Assembly (NCBI GenBank): GCA_051745265.1
Contig: JBNJDW010000025.1
Span: 1 to 14,375 of the forward strand
Source of the DNA: JBNJDW01 sp051745265
Lineage (GTDB): Bacteria > Pseudomonadota > Alphaproteobacteria > Micavibrionales > CSBR16-224
Direction: 5' to 3'
DNA: 14,375 nt
Under the pieces are notes generated by a model. The model did not search any database and was not told the origin of the DNA. It was given only the letters and a program-made list of their open reading frames with translations. The position numbers were made by a program, and so were the translations under genes. Shown piece after piece: positions 5,746 through 14,144 of the stretch; positions within the stretch are counted from its first letter, which is position 1, and every line of letters begins with the position of its first letter.

Positions 5746-8700
5746 ATGCGTGCTGCAGCCCTCAAGAAACAACAAAAAAACAAAAACAGTCTGATTCAGG
5801 ATACGCTCAGTTTATCAAACGGGTCCGGGAATAAAGATCAACTGACCCATGCTTTTATTGAAAAATTCCTGCTTCAAGTGCCGGCCGAGGACATCATCGT
5901 CTGGCAGGCGGAGCAACTGGCGGCAATTGCAAAATCCATGCGGGCGTGGAGCGAAACACGCCCCCCGGGGCAACCACGCCTTCGGGTGTTTAATCCAAAA
6001 TCGGAAAGGGATGGCTGGCAGATTAACCGGACGGTCATTGAAATCATTGATGATGATATGCCGTTCCTGATTGACTCGATTGCTGCCGGCTTGACGGAAA
6101 GCGGTCAGGTTATCGAAGTCCTGTTCCATCCGGTGATGGGGGTTGTTCGCGATGATAAGGCTGTTCTGAAATCCATCGACCATGGCCCCGAAAAGGGGGA
6201 GCGGGCGTTCTTTGAATCCTATATTCATATACAGCTTGAAAACCTGCTTTCGGAAGAATCCTGTGAAAAACTGGCCCTAACACTGGAAGGCATTGTCAAG
6301 GATGTTGGCCGTGCAACCGGTGACTGGCATGCGATGCTCAGCCGGCTTGAAGTCGTTATTGAAGAAATGAGTAACCAGCCCGTCGAAAGCGGTGTCGAGC
6401 TTGTGAATGAAGGGCGCTCTTTCCTGCAATATATCCATGATAATAATTTCACATTTCTGGGCTATCGTCAGGACGAAATTACGCAGGACAATGATCATCG
6501 GCATTTTGAGAAGGTCAAAGGGTCCGGCCTGGGATTGCTGTCAAATGGCAAGGATATCCTGAGTGAATCTGATCATGGCGATCTGGAGGTTCAAACACTG
6601 GAAGGCAATGATACGCCGGTGGTGATTTCAAAACTGATCAATCAGCGTTCGACCGTTCACCGCCGTGTGCCTTTTGATCTTATTCTTGTCAAAATTCTTA
6701 ATAAAGATAACGAGCTTGTCGGCCGTCATGTCTTTATCGGTCTGTTTACCTCAAGCACCTATTCCTGCCGGACGAATGAAGTACCGATTATCCGCCGCAA
6801 GGTACAGGAAACAATCAGCAAGGCGAGCTTTGGCCATGATTCCCATGACCATAAGGCGCTGGAACATATTTTGGAAAAATTCCCCCGTGATGAGCTTTTC
6901 CAGGTTGAAACCGACGAGCTGGTGGCAACGGCGCTGGGGATCCTGCGTCTTCAGGAACGCCAGCGCATTGCGTTGTTCACCCGGCTGGATAAGCTGGGTA
7001 AATATATGTCCTGTCTGGTTTATATTCCTCGTGACCGTTTTGACAGCGGCTTTCGGATTGTGATTTCCGATATTCTGGAACGTGAACTGGGCGGCACGCT
7101 GACAAGTTTTTACACAACGCTCGATGACAGCCCATTGGCCCGTATTCTGTTTACCATCAGTCTGTCGGAGCTAAAAGAAAAATACGATGTTCCGGCGTTG
7201 GAACAAAAACTGATCGAAGCCGGACGGGGCTGGAATGATGCCTTAAAACAGGTTTTATCAGAAAGCGAAGGCAAGCAGGCCGGTTTGAAACTGTTTAACC
7301 GTTATCAAAAAGCTTTCAACCAGTCCTATCAGGATCAGGTGGATACCGGCGGCGCCCTGCAGGATATTCTTCAGCTGGAGGATATTCTGGACGGCCGGGA
7401 TATCAATGCCGATCTGTATCAGTTGAAAGACGCTGCGCCGGGCCAGTATCGTTTGAAAATCTATCATGATGGCACACCTGTACCGCTGTCAGATATTCTT
7501 CCCATTCTGGAGAAAATGGGCATGCGGGTGATTGCCGAGCTGCCCTATGAAACTGCCCCCGAAGATCACCCGAACCGGATCTGGATCCATGATTTCTCTA
7601 TAGAAACGGAAGAGGGGCTTCAGATTGATATCGACAAAGTCAAAGCTGATTTTGAAGAAGCTTTCCTGAAAATATGGTATAAAAAGGCCGAAAATGACCG
7701 GCTGAACCACCTGATCATGCAAGGGGGGCTGACCTGGTTGCAGGTCAATATTCTGCGCACCTATCTGACCTTCCTTCGCCAGGCAAAATTCCCGTATAGT
7801 CGCCGGTACATCGAAACCGTGCTGACAAGCTATCCCGGAATTTCAGGTAAAATTGTTGAAATGTTTTTATTGCGCCATGATCCGGCCAATCAGAAAAACA
7901 AGAAAAAACTTGATAAGGTTAAATCAGAGATTATGCATGCGCTTGAAAATGTGGCGCAGCTTGATCATGACCGGATTCTACGTGGCTTTGTCTTGATGGT
8001 TGAAAGCACGCTGCGGACCAATTTCTTTCAGAAGAATGAAGATGGTTCGATGAAGGACTGGTTGTCCATTAAACTTGACAGTCAGGCGCTTGACTTCCTG
8101 CCAAAGCCGCGGCCTTTTGTCGAGATCTTTGTCTATTCTCCGCGGGTTGAGGCTGTTCATCTACGCGGTGGCGCCATTGCCCGTGGCGGTATTCGCTGGT
8201 CTGATCGTCATGATGATTTCCGCACCGAAGTGCTGGGCCTTGTCAAAGCGCAGATGGTTAAAAATGCGGTGATTGTTCCAGTCGGGGCCAAAGGCGGCTT
8301 TGTCGTCAAAAACCCGCCAAAAGGCGGCGATCGTCAGGCAATACAGGAAGAAGGCATTGCCTGTTACAAAATCATGATTCAGGCTTTGCTGGATCTGACC
8401 GATAATAACCGCGCCGGTAAAGTGATCAAACCCGAAAATACGGTCTGTTACGATGGGGATGATCCGTATCTGGTTGTGGCGGCCGATAAGGGCACGGCAA
8501 CCTTCTCGGATATTGCCAATGGCTTGTCGGTTGCTGAAGATTTCTGGCTGGGCGATGCTTTCGCCTCGGGCGGGTCTGCCGGTTATGATCATAAGGAAAT
8601 GGGCATCACGGCCCGCGGGGCATGGGAATCTGTTAAACGTCATTTCCGTGAACGCGGCAAGGATATCCAGAAAGAAGATTTCACCTGTATTGGGGTCGGT

Positions 8701-10617
8701 GATATGGGCGGCGATGTCTTTGGCAACGGTATGCTGTTGTCAAAACACATCCAATTGCTAGGGGCCTTCAACCATCTGCATATTTTCTGCGATCCTGATC
8801 CGGATTCCGCGGTAAGCTTTAAAGAACGTCAGCGGCTGTTCAAAGCCCGCGGCGGCTGGGGCGAGTATAATGAAGATAAACTGTCAAAAGGCGGACGGAT
8901 TTATGAACGCTCGGCCAAGAAATTAAAGCTGACACCGGAAATTCAGGCCTGTTTCGGGCTTGAAACAGATGAGGTGCCACCGGGTGAACTGATCCGCGCG
9001 ATGCTAAAGGCCGAAGCTGAACTTCTTTGGTTCGGCGGTATCGGGACCTATATCAAAGGCACAACGGAAAGCCATGCCGATGCCGATGACCGGGGCAATG
9101 ATAATCTGCGCATTGATGGCAAGGAAGTCCGGGCCAAGGTTATTGGTGAAGGGGCTAATCTGGGGATGACTCAACGGGCGCGGATCGAGTTTGCCGAGCG
9201 CGGTGGACGGCTGAATACGGACTTTATCGATAATTCGGCCGGTGTTGATACTTCGGATCATGAAGTTAATATTAAAATTCTGCTGCATGATGTCATGAAA
9301 AATCAGGATATGAGCTTGAAACAGCGGGATGAACTGCTGGTCAATATGACCGAACAGGTCGGCAAACTGGTGTTGCAGGATAATTACCAGCAAACCCAGG
9401 CCTTGACCATGTGCCAATATGACGGGCCCGAGCAAATGGCCCGCTATATTGCCTATATCCGCCAGTTGGAAAAACGGCAGATTCTGGATCGTAAGATCGA
9501 AGGCCTGCCCGATGATGAAACGCTGGAGCGGATGATTAACAATGGTGAAGCCTTTACCCGCCCTGAATTCGCGGTCATTCTGGCCTATTCTAAAATCCAG
9601 TTCTATGAAGAACTGCTGGGCTCCCGTTTGCCGAATGAGGAAGGCAGTCTGCGGTGGCTGTTTGAATATTTCCCGGATGAACTGCAGAAATACGATACAG
9701 AGATCAAGGATCACAAGCTGAGACGTGAGATTATCACGACCAATATTGTCAATACGCTGATTAACCGCATGGGACCGGTCTTTGTGAAATCACGGATCGA
9801 TAAAACCGGCGCGCGGGCTTCGAACGTTGCTCGGGCCTTTGTGATTGGTGTAGAGGCCTTCGGCACCCGTGAATTATGGCATGAAATAGAAGCGCTGGAT
9901 AATAAAGTCAGTGCCGAAATTCAGACCGAAGCCCTGATGGAGGTCTTTAACCTGTTAAAGCGGGCGGTCACCTGGGTGCTGCGCCATGAAAGCAATGAAA
10001 TTGTGACACAGGACTACATTGGGTTCTTGAAACCCGGTGTTGAAAAGCTGACCGATTGTCTTGAAGATGTCCTGCCGGATTATCTTTTGGACCGGATGCA
10101 GATGATCGAAAATGGTTTCAAAGTCGATGGATTGCCGGAAAATCTGTCAAGAAAGCTGTCCAGACTGCGTATTCTGGTATCGGCCTGTGATATTCTGACG
10201 ATCAATGAAACCTGTTCAAGTGATCTGAAGTCTATTGCCAAAACCTATTTCGATGTTGGCAAACGTTTGCAGATTGATCTGCTGCGCGAAGAAATCCGTC
10301 AGGCAAAAGCAGAAAATCATTGGGAGGCCCGTGTTCTGGGCGGTCTTAATGATGATCTGTATATCTATCAGGCAAAAATCACTGAAACCATTATCAAGGC
10401 TTATGGCTGCCCGAAAAAGAATGCATCTTATATTGAAAGATGGGTGGAAGACAATCAGGCCGATATGGCGATGATGGATCAGTTGCTTGAAGAAATCTGG
10501 CATGCACCGCTGCAGAATATCGCCATGCTGGTTCTGGCTGCACAACGGCTGCGCTATCTGGCGGGTGCGCTTTCTGACAATTTAGTGGATCAGCAGAAAA
10601 CCGCTAAGCAGGCTTAA
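5746..10617 (+). CDS. gdhB: NAD-specific glutamate dehydrogenase, large (180 kDa) class
   Basis: It oxidises L-glutamate to 2-oxoglutarate and ammonium with NAD+, feeding glutamate carbon into the TCA cycle. At 1623 residues it has the size of the L_180 class described from Streptomyces, Pseudomonas and Caulobacter. The N-terminal half (about 1-700) is the class-specific regulatory part. The catalytic core holds ARGGIRWSDR (812-821), the lysine-rich substrate region VKAQMVKNAVIVPVGAKGG (Lys834, Lys839, Lys849), and the dinucleotide-binding GVGDMGGDVFGNG (983-995). A long helical C-terminal region follows. AGGAA at 5736-5740 serves the ATG at 5746. A stronger AAGGAG at 5717-5722 has no usable start at proper distance. 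A weak promoter may exist (TTGAAC at 5684, TCTAAT at 5704), but its 14-nt spacer is short. The last 36 bp overlap the end of convergent ubiA. The symbol follows Pseudomonas usage. Confidence 0.96.
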   Translation: MRAAALKKQQKNKNSLIQDTLSLSNGSGNKDQLTHAFIEKFLLQVPAEDIIVWQAEQLAAIAKSMRAWSETRPPGQPRLRVFNPKSERDGWQINRTVIEIIDDDMPFLIDSIAAGLTESGQVIEVLFHPVMGVVRDDKAVLKSIDHGPEKGERAFFESYIHIQLENLLSEESCEKLALTLEGIVKDVGRATGDWHAMLSRLEVVIEEMSNQPVESGVELVNEGRSFLQYIHDNNFTFLGYRQDEITQDNDHRHFEKVKGSGLGLLSNGKDILSESDHGDLEVQTLEGNDTPVVISKLINQRSTVHRRVPFDLILVKILNKDNELVGRHVFIGLFTSSTYSCRTNEVPIIRRKVQETISKASFGHDSHDHKALEHILEKFPRDELFQVETDELVATALGILRLQERQRIALFTRLDKLGKYMSCLVYIPRDRFDSGFRIVISDILERELGGTLTSFYTTLDDSPLARILFTISLSELKEKYDVPALEQKLIEAGRGWNDALKQVLSESEGKQAGLKLFNRYQKAFNQSYQDQVDTGGALQDILQLEDILDGRDINADLYQLKDAAPGQYRLKIYHDGTPVPLSDILPILEKMGMRVIAELPYETAPEDHPNRIWIHDFSIETEEGLQIDIDKVKADFEEAFLKIWYKKAENDRLNHLIMQGGLTWLQVNILRTYLTFLRQAKFPYSRRYIETVLTSYPGISGKIVEMFLLRHDPANQKNKKKLDKVKSEIMHALENVAQLDHDRILRGFVLMVESTLRTNFFQKNEDGSMKDWLSIKLDSQALDFLPKPRPFVEIFVYSPRVEAVHLRGGAIARGGIRWSDRHDDFRTEVLGLVKAQMVKNAVIVPVGAKGGFVVKNPPKGGDRQAIQEEGIACYKIMIQALLDLTDNNRAGKVIKPENTVCYDGDDPYLVVAADKGTATFSDIANGLSVAEDFWLGDAFASGGSAGYDHKEMGITARGAWESVKRHFRERGKDIQKEDFTCIGVGDMGGDVFGNGMLLSKHIQLLGAFNHLHIFCDPDPDSAVSFKERQRLFKARGGWGEYNEDKLSKGGRIYERSAKKLKLTPEIQACFGLETDEVPPGELIRAMLKAEAELLWFGGIGTYIKGTTESHADADDRGNDNLRIDGKEVRAKVIGEGANLGMTQRARIEFAERGGRLNTDFIDNSAGVDTSDHEVNIKILLHDVMKNQDMSLKQRDELLVNMTEQVGKLVLQDNYQQTQALTMCQYDGPEQMARYIAYIRQLEKRQILDRKIEGLPDDETLERMINNGEAFTRPEFAVILAYSKIQFYEELLGSRLPNEEGSLRWLFEYFPDELQKYDTEIKDHKLRREIITTNIVNTLINRMGPVFVKSRIDKTGARASNVARAFVIGVEAFGTRELWHEIEALDNKVSAEIQTEALMEVFNLLKRAVTWVLRHESNEIVTQDYIGFLKPGVEKLTDCLEDVLPDYLLDRMQMIENGFKVDGLPENLSRKLSRLRILVSACDILTINETCSSDLKSIAKTYFDVGKRLQIDLLREEIRQAKAENHWEARVLGGLNDDLYIYQAKITETIIKAYGCPKKNASYIERWVEDNQADMAMMDQLLEEIWHAPLQNIAMLVLAAQRLRYLAGALSDNLVDQQKTAKQA

Positions 10618-11496
10618 CCAGATAATCAGCCCCAAAAGGGCATTTGATTTAAAGGTCGCAAGGCAGTTTTTCAGATCAGCAGGGTTCCAGTTCCGGATCA
10701 GCCAGGCCGCATAAACAGCGCCGGGCAGGGCCAGATGCCAGACCGGAAAAAATGCCGCCGCCAGCAGGCTGAGCATGCCTGTATAAAACAGGCCGACATA
10801 GCGTTTGCTGTGCGCGCCAAAGCGGATCGCGGTTGATTTGATGCCGATTTTCAGATCATCTTCAATGTCCTGATGGGCGTAAATCGTATCAAAGCCAATT
10901 GTCCAGAAAATCGCGGCGATATACAGCAGGACCGGTGTCAGCGTCATATCAGGACGGATTGAAAACCAGCCGATAAAAACACTTAAGTTAAAAGTGACGC
11001 CCAAAAACAGCTGCGGCCAATAAGTAATGCGTTTCATCAATGGGTAGAGAATAATCGGTATAATCGCAAAACAGCCGACCAGAATGGCCTTGATCGGTAA
11101 TTGCAGCAGGATCAGGCCGGCGCCGGCCAGTAAAAGGCCAAGAAAAATACCCGCCTGACGTACAGAAACGGTGCCACTGGCCAAAGGCCGGACAGCAGTG
11201 CGGGCGACGGATTTATCCAGCTCGCGATCCCAAAGGTCATTAATGACGCAGCCCGCGGCCCGGATTAGAATTGCACCGCATAAAAACAGCAGGTATAAAG
11301 GAATCTGATCAACAGCCAGACCACCGGCGGCCAGAGTCATTGACCAGTAGGCCGGAAACAGGGTCAGCCAGACGCCGATCAGCCGATCAAACCGGCCAAG
11401 TTTCAGATAGGGCTGCCAGCTTTGCGGCATTTTATCGGCCCAGCCGTCAGTGCGAATATCGGTATGGGGATGTGAAGAAATTTTTTTGGAGCTCAT
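10582..11496 (-). CDS. ubiA: 4-hydroxybenzoate polyprenyltransferase
   Basis: This integral membrane prenyltransferase joins a polyprenyl diphosphate side chain to 4-hydroxybenzoate, an early ubiquinone synthesis step. It is 304 residues with about eight or nine hydrophobic helices. The two Mg-diphosphate motifs are NDLWDRELD (86-94) and YAHQDIEDD (206-214), followed by KIGIKSTAIRFG. RFDRLIGVWLTLFP (35-48) is the usual first-helix signature. The leader DIRTDGWADKMPQSWQPY is also seen in alphaproteobacterial homologues, which supports the full-length start over Met23, and Met23 has no ribosome binding site. The start codon directly abuts that of rsmE, and only a weak AGG precedes it. A good promoter lies inside rsmE at 11532-11559. 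The 3' end overlaps the glutamate dehydrogenase gene. Confidence 0.96.
   Translation of the reverse strand: MSSKKISSHPHTDIRTDGWADKMPQSWQPYLKLGRFDRLIGVWLTLFPAYWSMTLAAGGLAVDQIPLYLLFLCGAILIRAAGCVINDLWDRELDKSVARTAVRPLASGTVSVRQAGIFLGLLLAGAGLILLQLPIKAILVGCFAIIPIILYPLMKRITYWPQLFLGVTFNLSVFIGWFSIRPDMTLTPVLLYIAAIFWTIGFDTIYAHQDIEDDLKIGIKSTAIRFGAHSKRYVGLFYTGMLSLLAAAFFPVWHLALPGAVYAAWLIRNWNPADLKNCLATFKSNALLGLIIWLSLLSGFLLIH
10624..10649 (+). other. Hairpin just past the glutamate dehydrogenase stop codon, inside ubiA
   Basis: AATCA-GCCC (10624-10632) pairs with GGGC (10638-10641) and TGATT (10645-10649), with ATT bulged out and a CAAAA loop. It starts 7 nt after the dehydrogenase stop but has only a short T-run, so any terminator role is weak. 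It lies within ubiA codons near the C-terminus. Confidence 0.25.
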
Positions 11497-12231
11497 ATGT
11501 CGCCTGATACAAAGTTTAAGAACCTTCCAAGACTATATATAGACCAACCCCTTGGTCAAGGATGCATTGCGACGCTGGAGATTGAGCATGTCCATTATTT
11601 ACGCAATGTCCTGCGCCGCGAAGCGGGCGATCACCTGCGGCTGTTTAACGGCCATGATGGGGAATGGGTATATGAACTGAGCAGCCTGTCAAAAAAGAAA
11701 GGCGCGGCAGCGGCCATTTCTGTTTTGCGCGAACAGCCTGCCCCGGAAGACGATCTGATCCTGATTTTCGCCCCGTTGAAAAAGCCGGAAACCGATCTTG
11801 TCATCCAAAAGGCAACCGAGCTTGGCGTGACGCAGATTTATCCGGTGATCATGGATCATTCAAACACCCGCAAAATCCGCGCCGATCGTTTGGAAAATAT
11901 TATCAGGGAAGCGGCAGAGCAATCCGAAGGCCTCAGCCTGCCAAAACTGCATAATATGCAATCATTGCCGGAATGCCTGGCGGCTGTTACGGGGTCAGCA
12001 AAGATATATGTCGCCCTGGAGAGGCAGGAAGACCAGCAATCCGTCAAAGACTGGCCCGCCAGCACGGGCGCACGCGGCGTGATCATTGGGCCCGAAGGGG
12101 GCTTTTCAGAGGAAGAGCGGCGCAGGTTTCTGGAGGCAAAACAGATAACGCCCCTGTCGCTTGGGAACCGGGTCCTGCGGGCAGAAACAGCGGCGATTGC
12201 CGCCTTGACCCTATTGCAGTTTCAGCCCTGA
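11497..12231 (+). CDS. rsmE: 16S rRNA (uracil-1498-N3)-methyltransferase
   Basis: RsmE methylates N3 of U1498 in 16S rRNA of the small ribosomal subunit using S-adenosylmethionine. It is a SPOUT-class enzyme of 244 residues. The N-terminal RNA-binding domain has HVHYLRNVLR (31-40). The knotted SPOUT domain shows QKATELGV (104-111), EAAEQSEG (138-145), IGPEGGFSEEE (197-207) and LGNRVLRAETAAIAAL (222-237). The ATG at 11497 is the only Met before the domain, and GGAG at 11488-11491 (inside ubiA) lies 5 nt upstream. The start codon directly follows the complement of the ubiA start. I find no convincing promoter for it inside ubiA. In my recollection, ubiA, rsmE and gshA are neighbours in other alphaproteobacteria too. 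Confidence 0.96.
   Translation: MSPDTKFKNLPRLYIDQPLGQGCIATLEIEHVHYLRNVLRREAGDHLRLFNGHDGEWVYELSSLSKKKGAAAAISVLREQPAPEDDLILIFAPLKKPETDLVIQKATELGVTQIYPVIMDHSNTRKIRADRLENIIREAAEQSEGLSLPKLHNMQSLPECLAAVTGSAKIYVALERQEDQQSVKDWPASTGARGVIIGPEGGFSEEERRRFLEAKQITPLSLGNRVLRAETAAIAALTLLQFQP
11532..11559 (-). promoter_or_regulatory. Probable ubiA promoter inside the rsmE coding sequence
   Basis: Reading the minus strand, TTGACC (complement of 11554-11559), a 16-nt spacer and TATAGT (complement of 11532-11537) each match the consensus at five of six positions. Transcription would begin near 11525, giving a ubiA leader of about 29 nt that lies wholly within the first codons of rsmE. Confidence 0.6.
11542..11557. 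repeat. Perfect inverted repeat overlapping the ubiA promoter
   Basis: GACCAA (11542-11547) and TTGGTC (11552-11557) flank CCCC. The repeat covers most of the spacer and four bases of the -35 element of the ubiA promoter. It also lies in rsmE codons 16-21. It could be an operator or an early mRNA hairpin, or reflect coding constraint only. Confidence 0.35.
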
Positions 12232-12254
12232 TGCCTGAAGAATATGTAATATGA

Positions 12255-12283
12255 TTGACATAAGGTTTATTTTCTTCTTAAAT
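12255..12283 (+). promoter_or_regulatory. Strong sigma70-type promoter for gshA
   Basis: A perfect -35 TTGACA (12255-12260) is followed after 17 nt by TTAAAT (12278-12283), four of six to the -10 consensus. It lies in the 104-bp gap between rsmE and gshA. Transcription would start near 12290 and leave a leader of about 45 nt. Confidence 0.7.
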
Positions 12284-12335
12284 GGCAGATATAAAAATCT
12301 AATATACACCCATTGGGGCAAAGGAATGTTGAACA

Positions 12336-13781
12336 GTGTCAAAAGCGGCCAATAAATCGAAACGGGTTGTCCGTAATTTGCAGGATCTGGCGGGTTGGCT
12401 TGAAGCAGGCTCGACGCCAAAAAAGAATCTTGTTATTGGCGCGGAGCATGAAAAGATTCTGTTCAAGGAAAGCAATCTGAAAGCCGCCGGTTTTAATGGC
12501 AAAAAAGGCATTGAAAAGCTTCTTGAGAAACTACAGGACAAAGGCTGGGCCGCGGTCACCGAAGATGGCCGGATTATTGAGCTTACCCGCGATAATGCCA
12601 ATGTATCGCTGGAACCGTCAGGCCAGATCGAACATTCAACACCGATTTACAGCCAGCTGCATCAGGTTGCCAATGAAATTGATCGCCAGATTGATGAAGT
12701 GATAGAGGTCGGGCGCAAGATCGGCATTGACTGTATGGGGCTTGGTTATCATCCGGTGCAGGATTATCACAATCTGCCGCGTATTCCCAAAAGCCGTTAT
12801 AAAAGCTATGAGAAACGCATGTGCGAAATGGATGGGCCGGAGAAAAAAGCCATGCATATGCTGTATGCCTCGGCCTCGACCCAGGTGAATATGGGCTTTG
12901 TCAACGAACAGGATATGGTCAAAAAGCTCAGAGTCAGTCTGGCATTGCAGCCGATTGTAGCGGCGCTTTGTGCCAATTCCCCCTTTAAAAATGGCAAGCC
13001 GAGCGGATATCAGAGCACGCGCAGCCATATCGTTCATAATGCTGTTGATGGCCGTTATGGGTTTATGCTGCCGGTCGCCTTTGAAAAGGATTTTGGCTTT
13101 GAACGCTTTGCCGCATATGCCTTGAATGAGATGCCTTTGATGGGGATCTATAAAAACGGCCATTTCAAAGGCACCCCTGATGCGACATTCAGTGACTTTA
13201 TGGCCGGACAGCTTGAGGCCAGTCCGGGCAAGAAAGCGACATTGAATGATTGGGAAAATCACCTGAACTGTATATGGCCGGAAGTCCGTCTGCGCCAGTT
13301 CCTTGAAATGCGCGGTGCTGACAGCGGCCCTGCCGAAATGATCAAGGCCTTGCCGGCTTTATGGATTGGTTTGATGTATGATGACAATATGCTTGATCAT
13401 GCTTATGAAATGGTCCGTCATTGGAGTGCGGAGGACCGTGAATATCTGCGCGAACAGACACCGGCCACAGGGTTGCAAACACCGTTTTTGGGGGGAACAG
13501 TGCAGGATGTTGCCCTGAATCTACTGGCGCTGAGCGAGCAGGGGCTCAAAAACCGTAATATTCTGGATGACCAGGGCCGTAACGAAATCCAATATCTTGA
13601 GCCTTTACACGAAATTGCCAATAGCGGGCTTAACTGGGCGGATCGTCTGATTCATAAATATAACAATGAATGGAAACAGGATATTTCCAAAGTCTTTAAT
13701 GAAATGTCCTATCGTCAGGCGCCTTCAGTCCTGACCAGTCCTTCTGCGCCAACGCATATGCCACCAAAGCCGGGGCGTTGA
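12336..13781 (+). CDS. gshA: Glutamate-cysteine ligase, plant/alphaproteobacterial type
   Basis: This ATP-dependent enzyme joins L-glutamate to L-cysteine, the first step of glutathione synthesis, in the cytoplasm. It is 481 residues. Family landmarks in order are IGAEHEK (34-40), VSLEPSGQIEHS (90-101), ASASTQVNM (178-186), STRSH (227-231), DFGFERFAAYAL (252-263) and PEVRLRQFLEMRGAD (315-329), then LPALWIGLMYDD. Several motifs are slightly off the usual pattern: SG for GG in LEPSGQ, and HNAVDGRYG where relatives carry a DTDP-like segment. The start is GTG at 12336, with AAGGA (12321-12325) 10 nt upstream. An ATG at 12326 is out of frame and opens a nine-codon frame that ends at 12355. It is followed 6 nt later by a DUF4112 gene, probably in one transcript. 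Confidence 0.94.
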   Translation: MSKAANKSKRVVRNLQDLAGWLEAGSTPKKNLVIGAEHEKILFKESNLKAAGFNGKKGIEKLLEKLQDKGWAAVTEDGRIIELTRDNANVSLEPSGQIEHSTPIYSQLHQVANEIDRQIDEVIEVGRKIGIDCMGLGYHPVQDYHNLPRIPKSRYKSYEKRMCEMDGPEKKAMHMLYASASTQVNMGFVNEQDMVKKLRVSLALQPIVAALCANSPFKNGKPSGYQSTRSHIVHNAVDGRYGFMLPVAFEKDFGFERFAAYALNEMPLMGIYKNGHFKGTPDATFSDFMAGQLEASPGKKATLNDWENHLNCIWPEVRLRQFLEMRGADSGPAEMIKALPALWIGLMYDDNMLDHAYEMVRHWSAEDREYLREQTPATGLQTPFLGGTVQDVALNLLALSEQGLKNRNILDDQGRNEIQYLEPLHEIANSGLNWADRLIHKYNNEWKQDISKVFNEMSYRQAPSVLTSPSAPTHMPPKPGR

Positions 13782-13787
13782 TTTATC

Positions 13788-14141
13788 ATGGATAAAAAAA
13801 CTATAGAGGCCGACTTAAAGTCGCTGGAGAAACTTGCCCATTTGATGGATTCCAGCTTTACAGTGCCCGGCACCCGTTTTGGCATAGGTCTTGATGGTCT
13901 GATCGGTCTGATCCCCGTCGTTGGTGATACGCTGACTGCGACGGTCAGTGCGTATATCATTGGCAAAGCGTCTAAATACCAACTGCCCTGGCATGTAAAG
14001 GCCCGCATGGTCAGTAATAGTGCTGTAGATTGGCTGATCGGTTTTATCCCATTGGTCGGGGATATCTTTGACATCGGCTTTAAGGCCAATAAGAAAAATG
14101 TCGCCCTTTTGAAAAAACATATCGAACAGTATTATTTATAA
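13788..14141 (+). CDS. DUF4112 family small membrane protein
   Basis: This is a 117-residue protein of the DUF4112 family, whose function is not established. Two hydrophobic segments carry the same motif: DGLIGLIPVVGDTLTA (36-51) and DWLIGFIPLVGDIFDI (81-96). They suggest two membrane hairpins arising from an internal duplication. The flanks are charged: a Lys/Glu-rich N-terminal helix (2-20) and a Lys-rich C-terminal tail after KANKKN. The start is 6 nt after the gshA stop with only a weak GGGG upstream, so translation is probably coupled to gshA. It ends at a hairpin terminator. Whether it has any link to glutathione metabolism cannot be told from the sequence. Family assignment is from memory of the pattern (LDxLIGxIPxVGD, then MxxNxxxDxLIG). 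Confidence 0.82.
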   Translation: MDKKTIEADLKSLEKLAHLMDSSFTVPGTRFGIGLDGLIGLIPVVGDTLTATVSAYIIGKASKYQLPWHVKARMVSNSAVDWLIGFIPLVGDIFDIGFKANKKNVALLKKHIEQYYL

Positions 14142-14144
14142 AGA

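Noticed and set aside
8161..8643. 160-codon minus-strand frame opposite the catalytic core of the dehydrogenase
   Set aside because: It is opposite the most conserved part of the enzyme, so it is a shadow.
9004..9714. 236-codon open frame on the minus strand inside the glutamate dehydrogenase gene
   Set aside because: It is antisense to a well-conserved coding region and its translation shows no domain. It is explained by codon bias of the sense gene.
12636..13262. 208-codon open frame on the minus strand inside gshA
   Set aside because: It is a shadow of gshA codons, with no ribosome binding site or recognisable protein.
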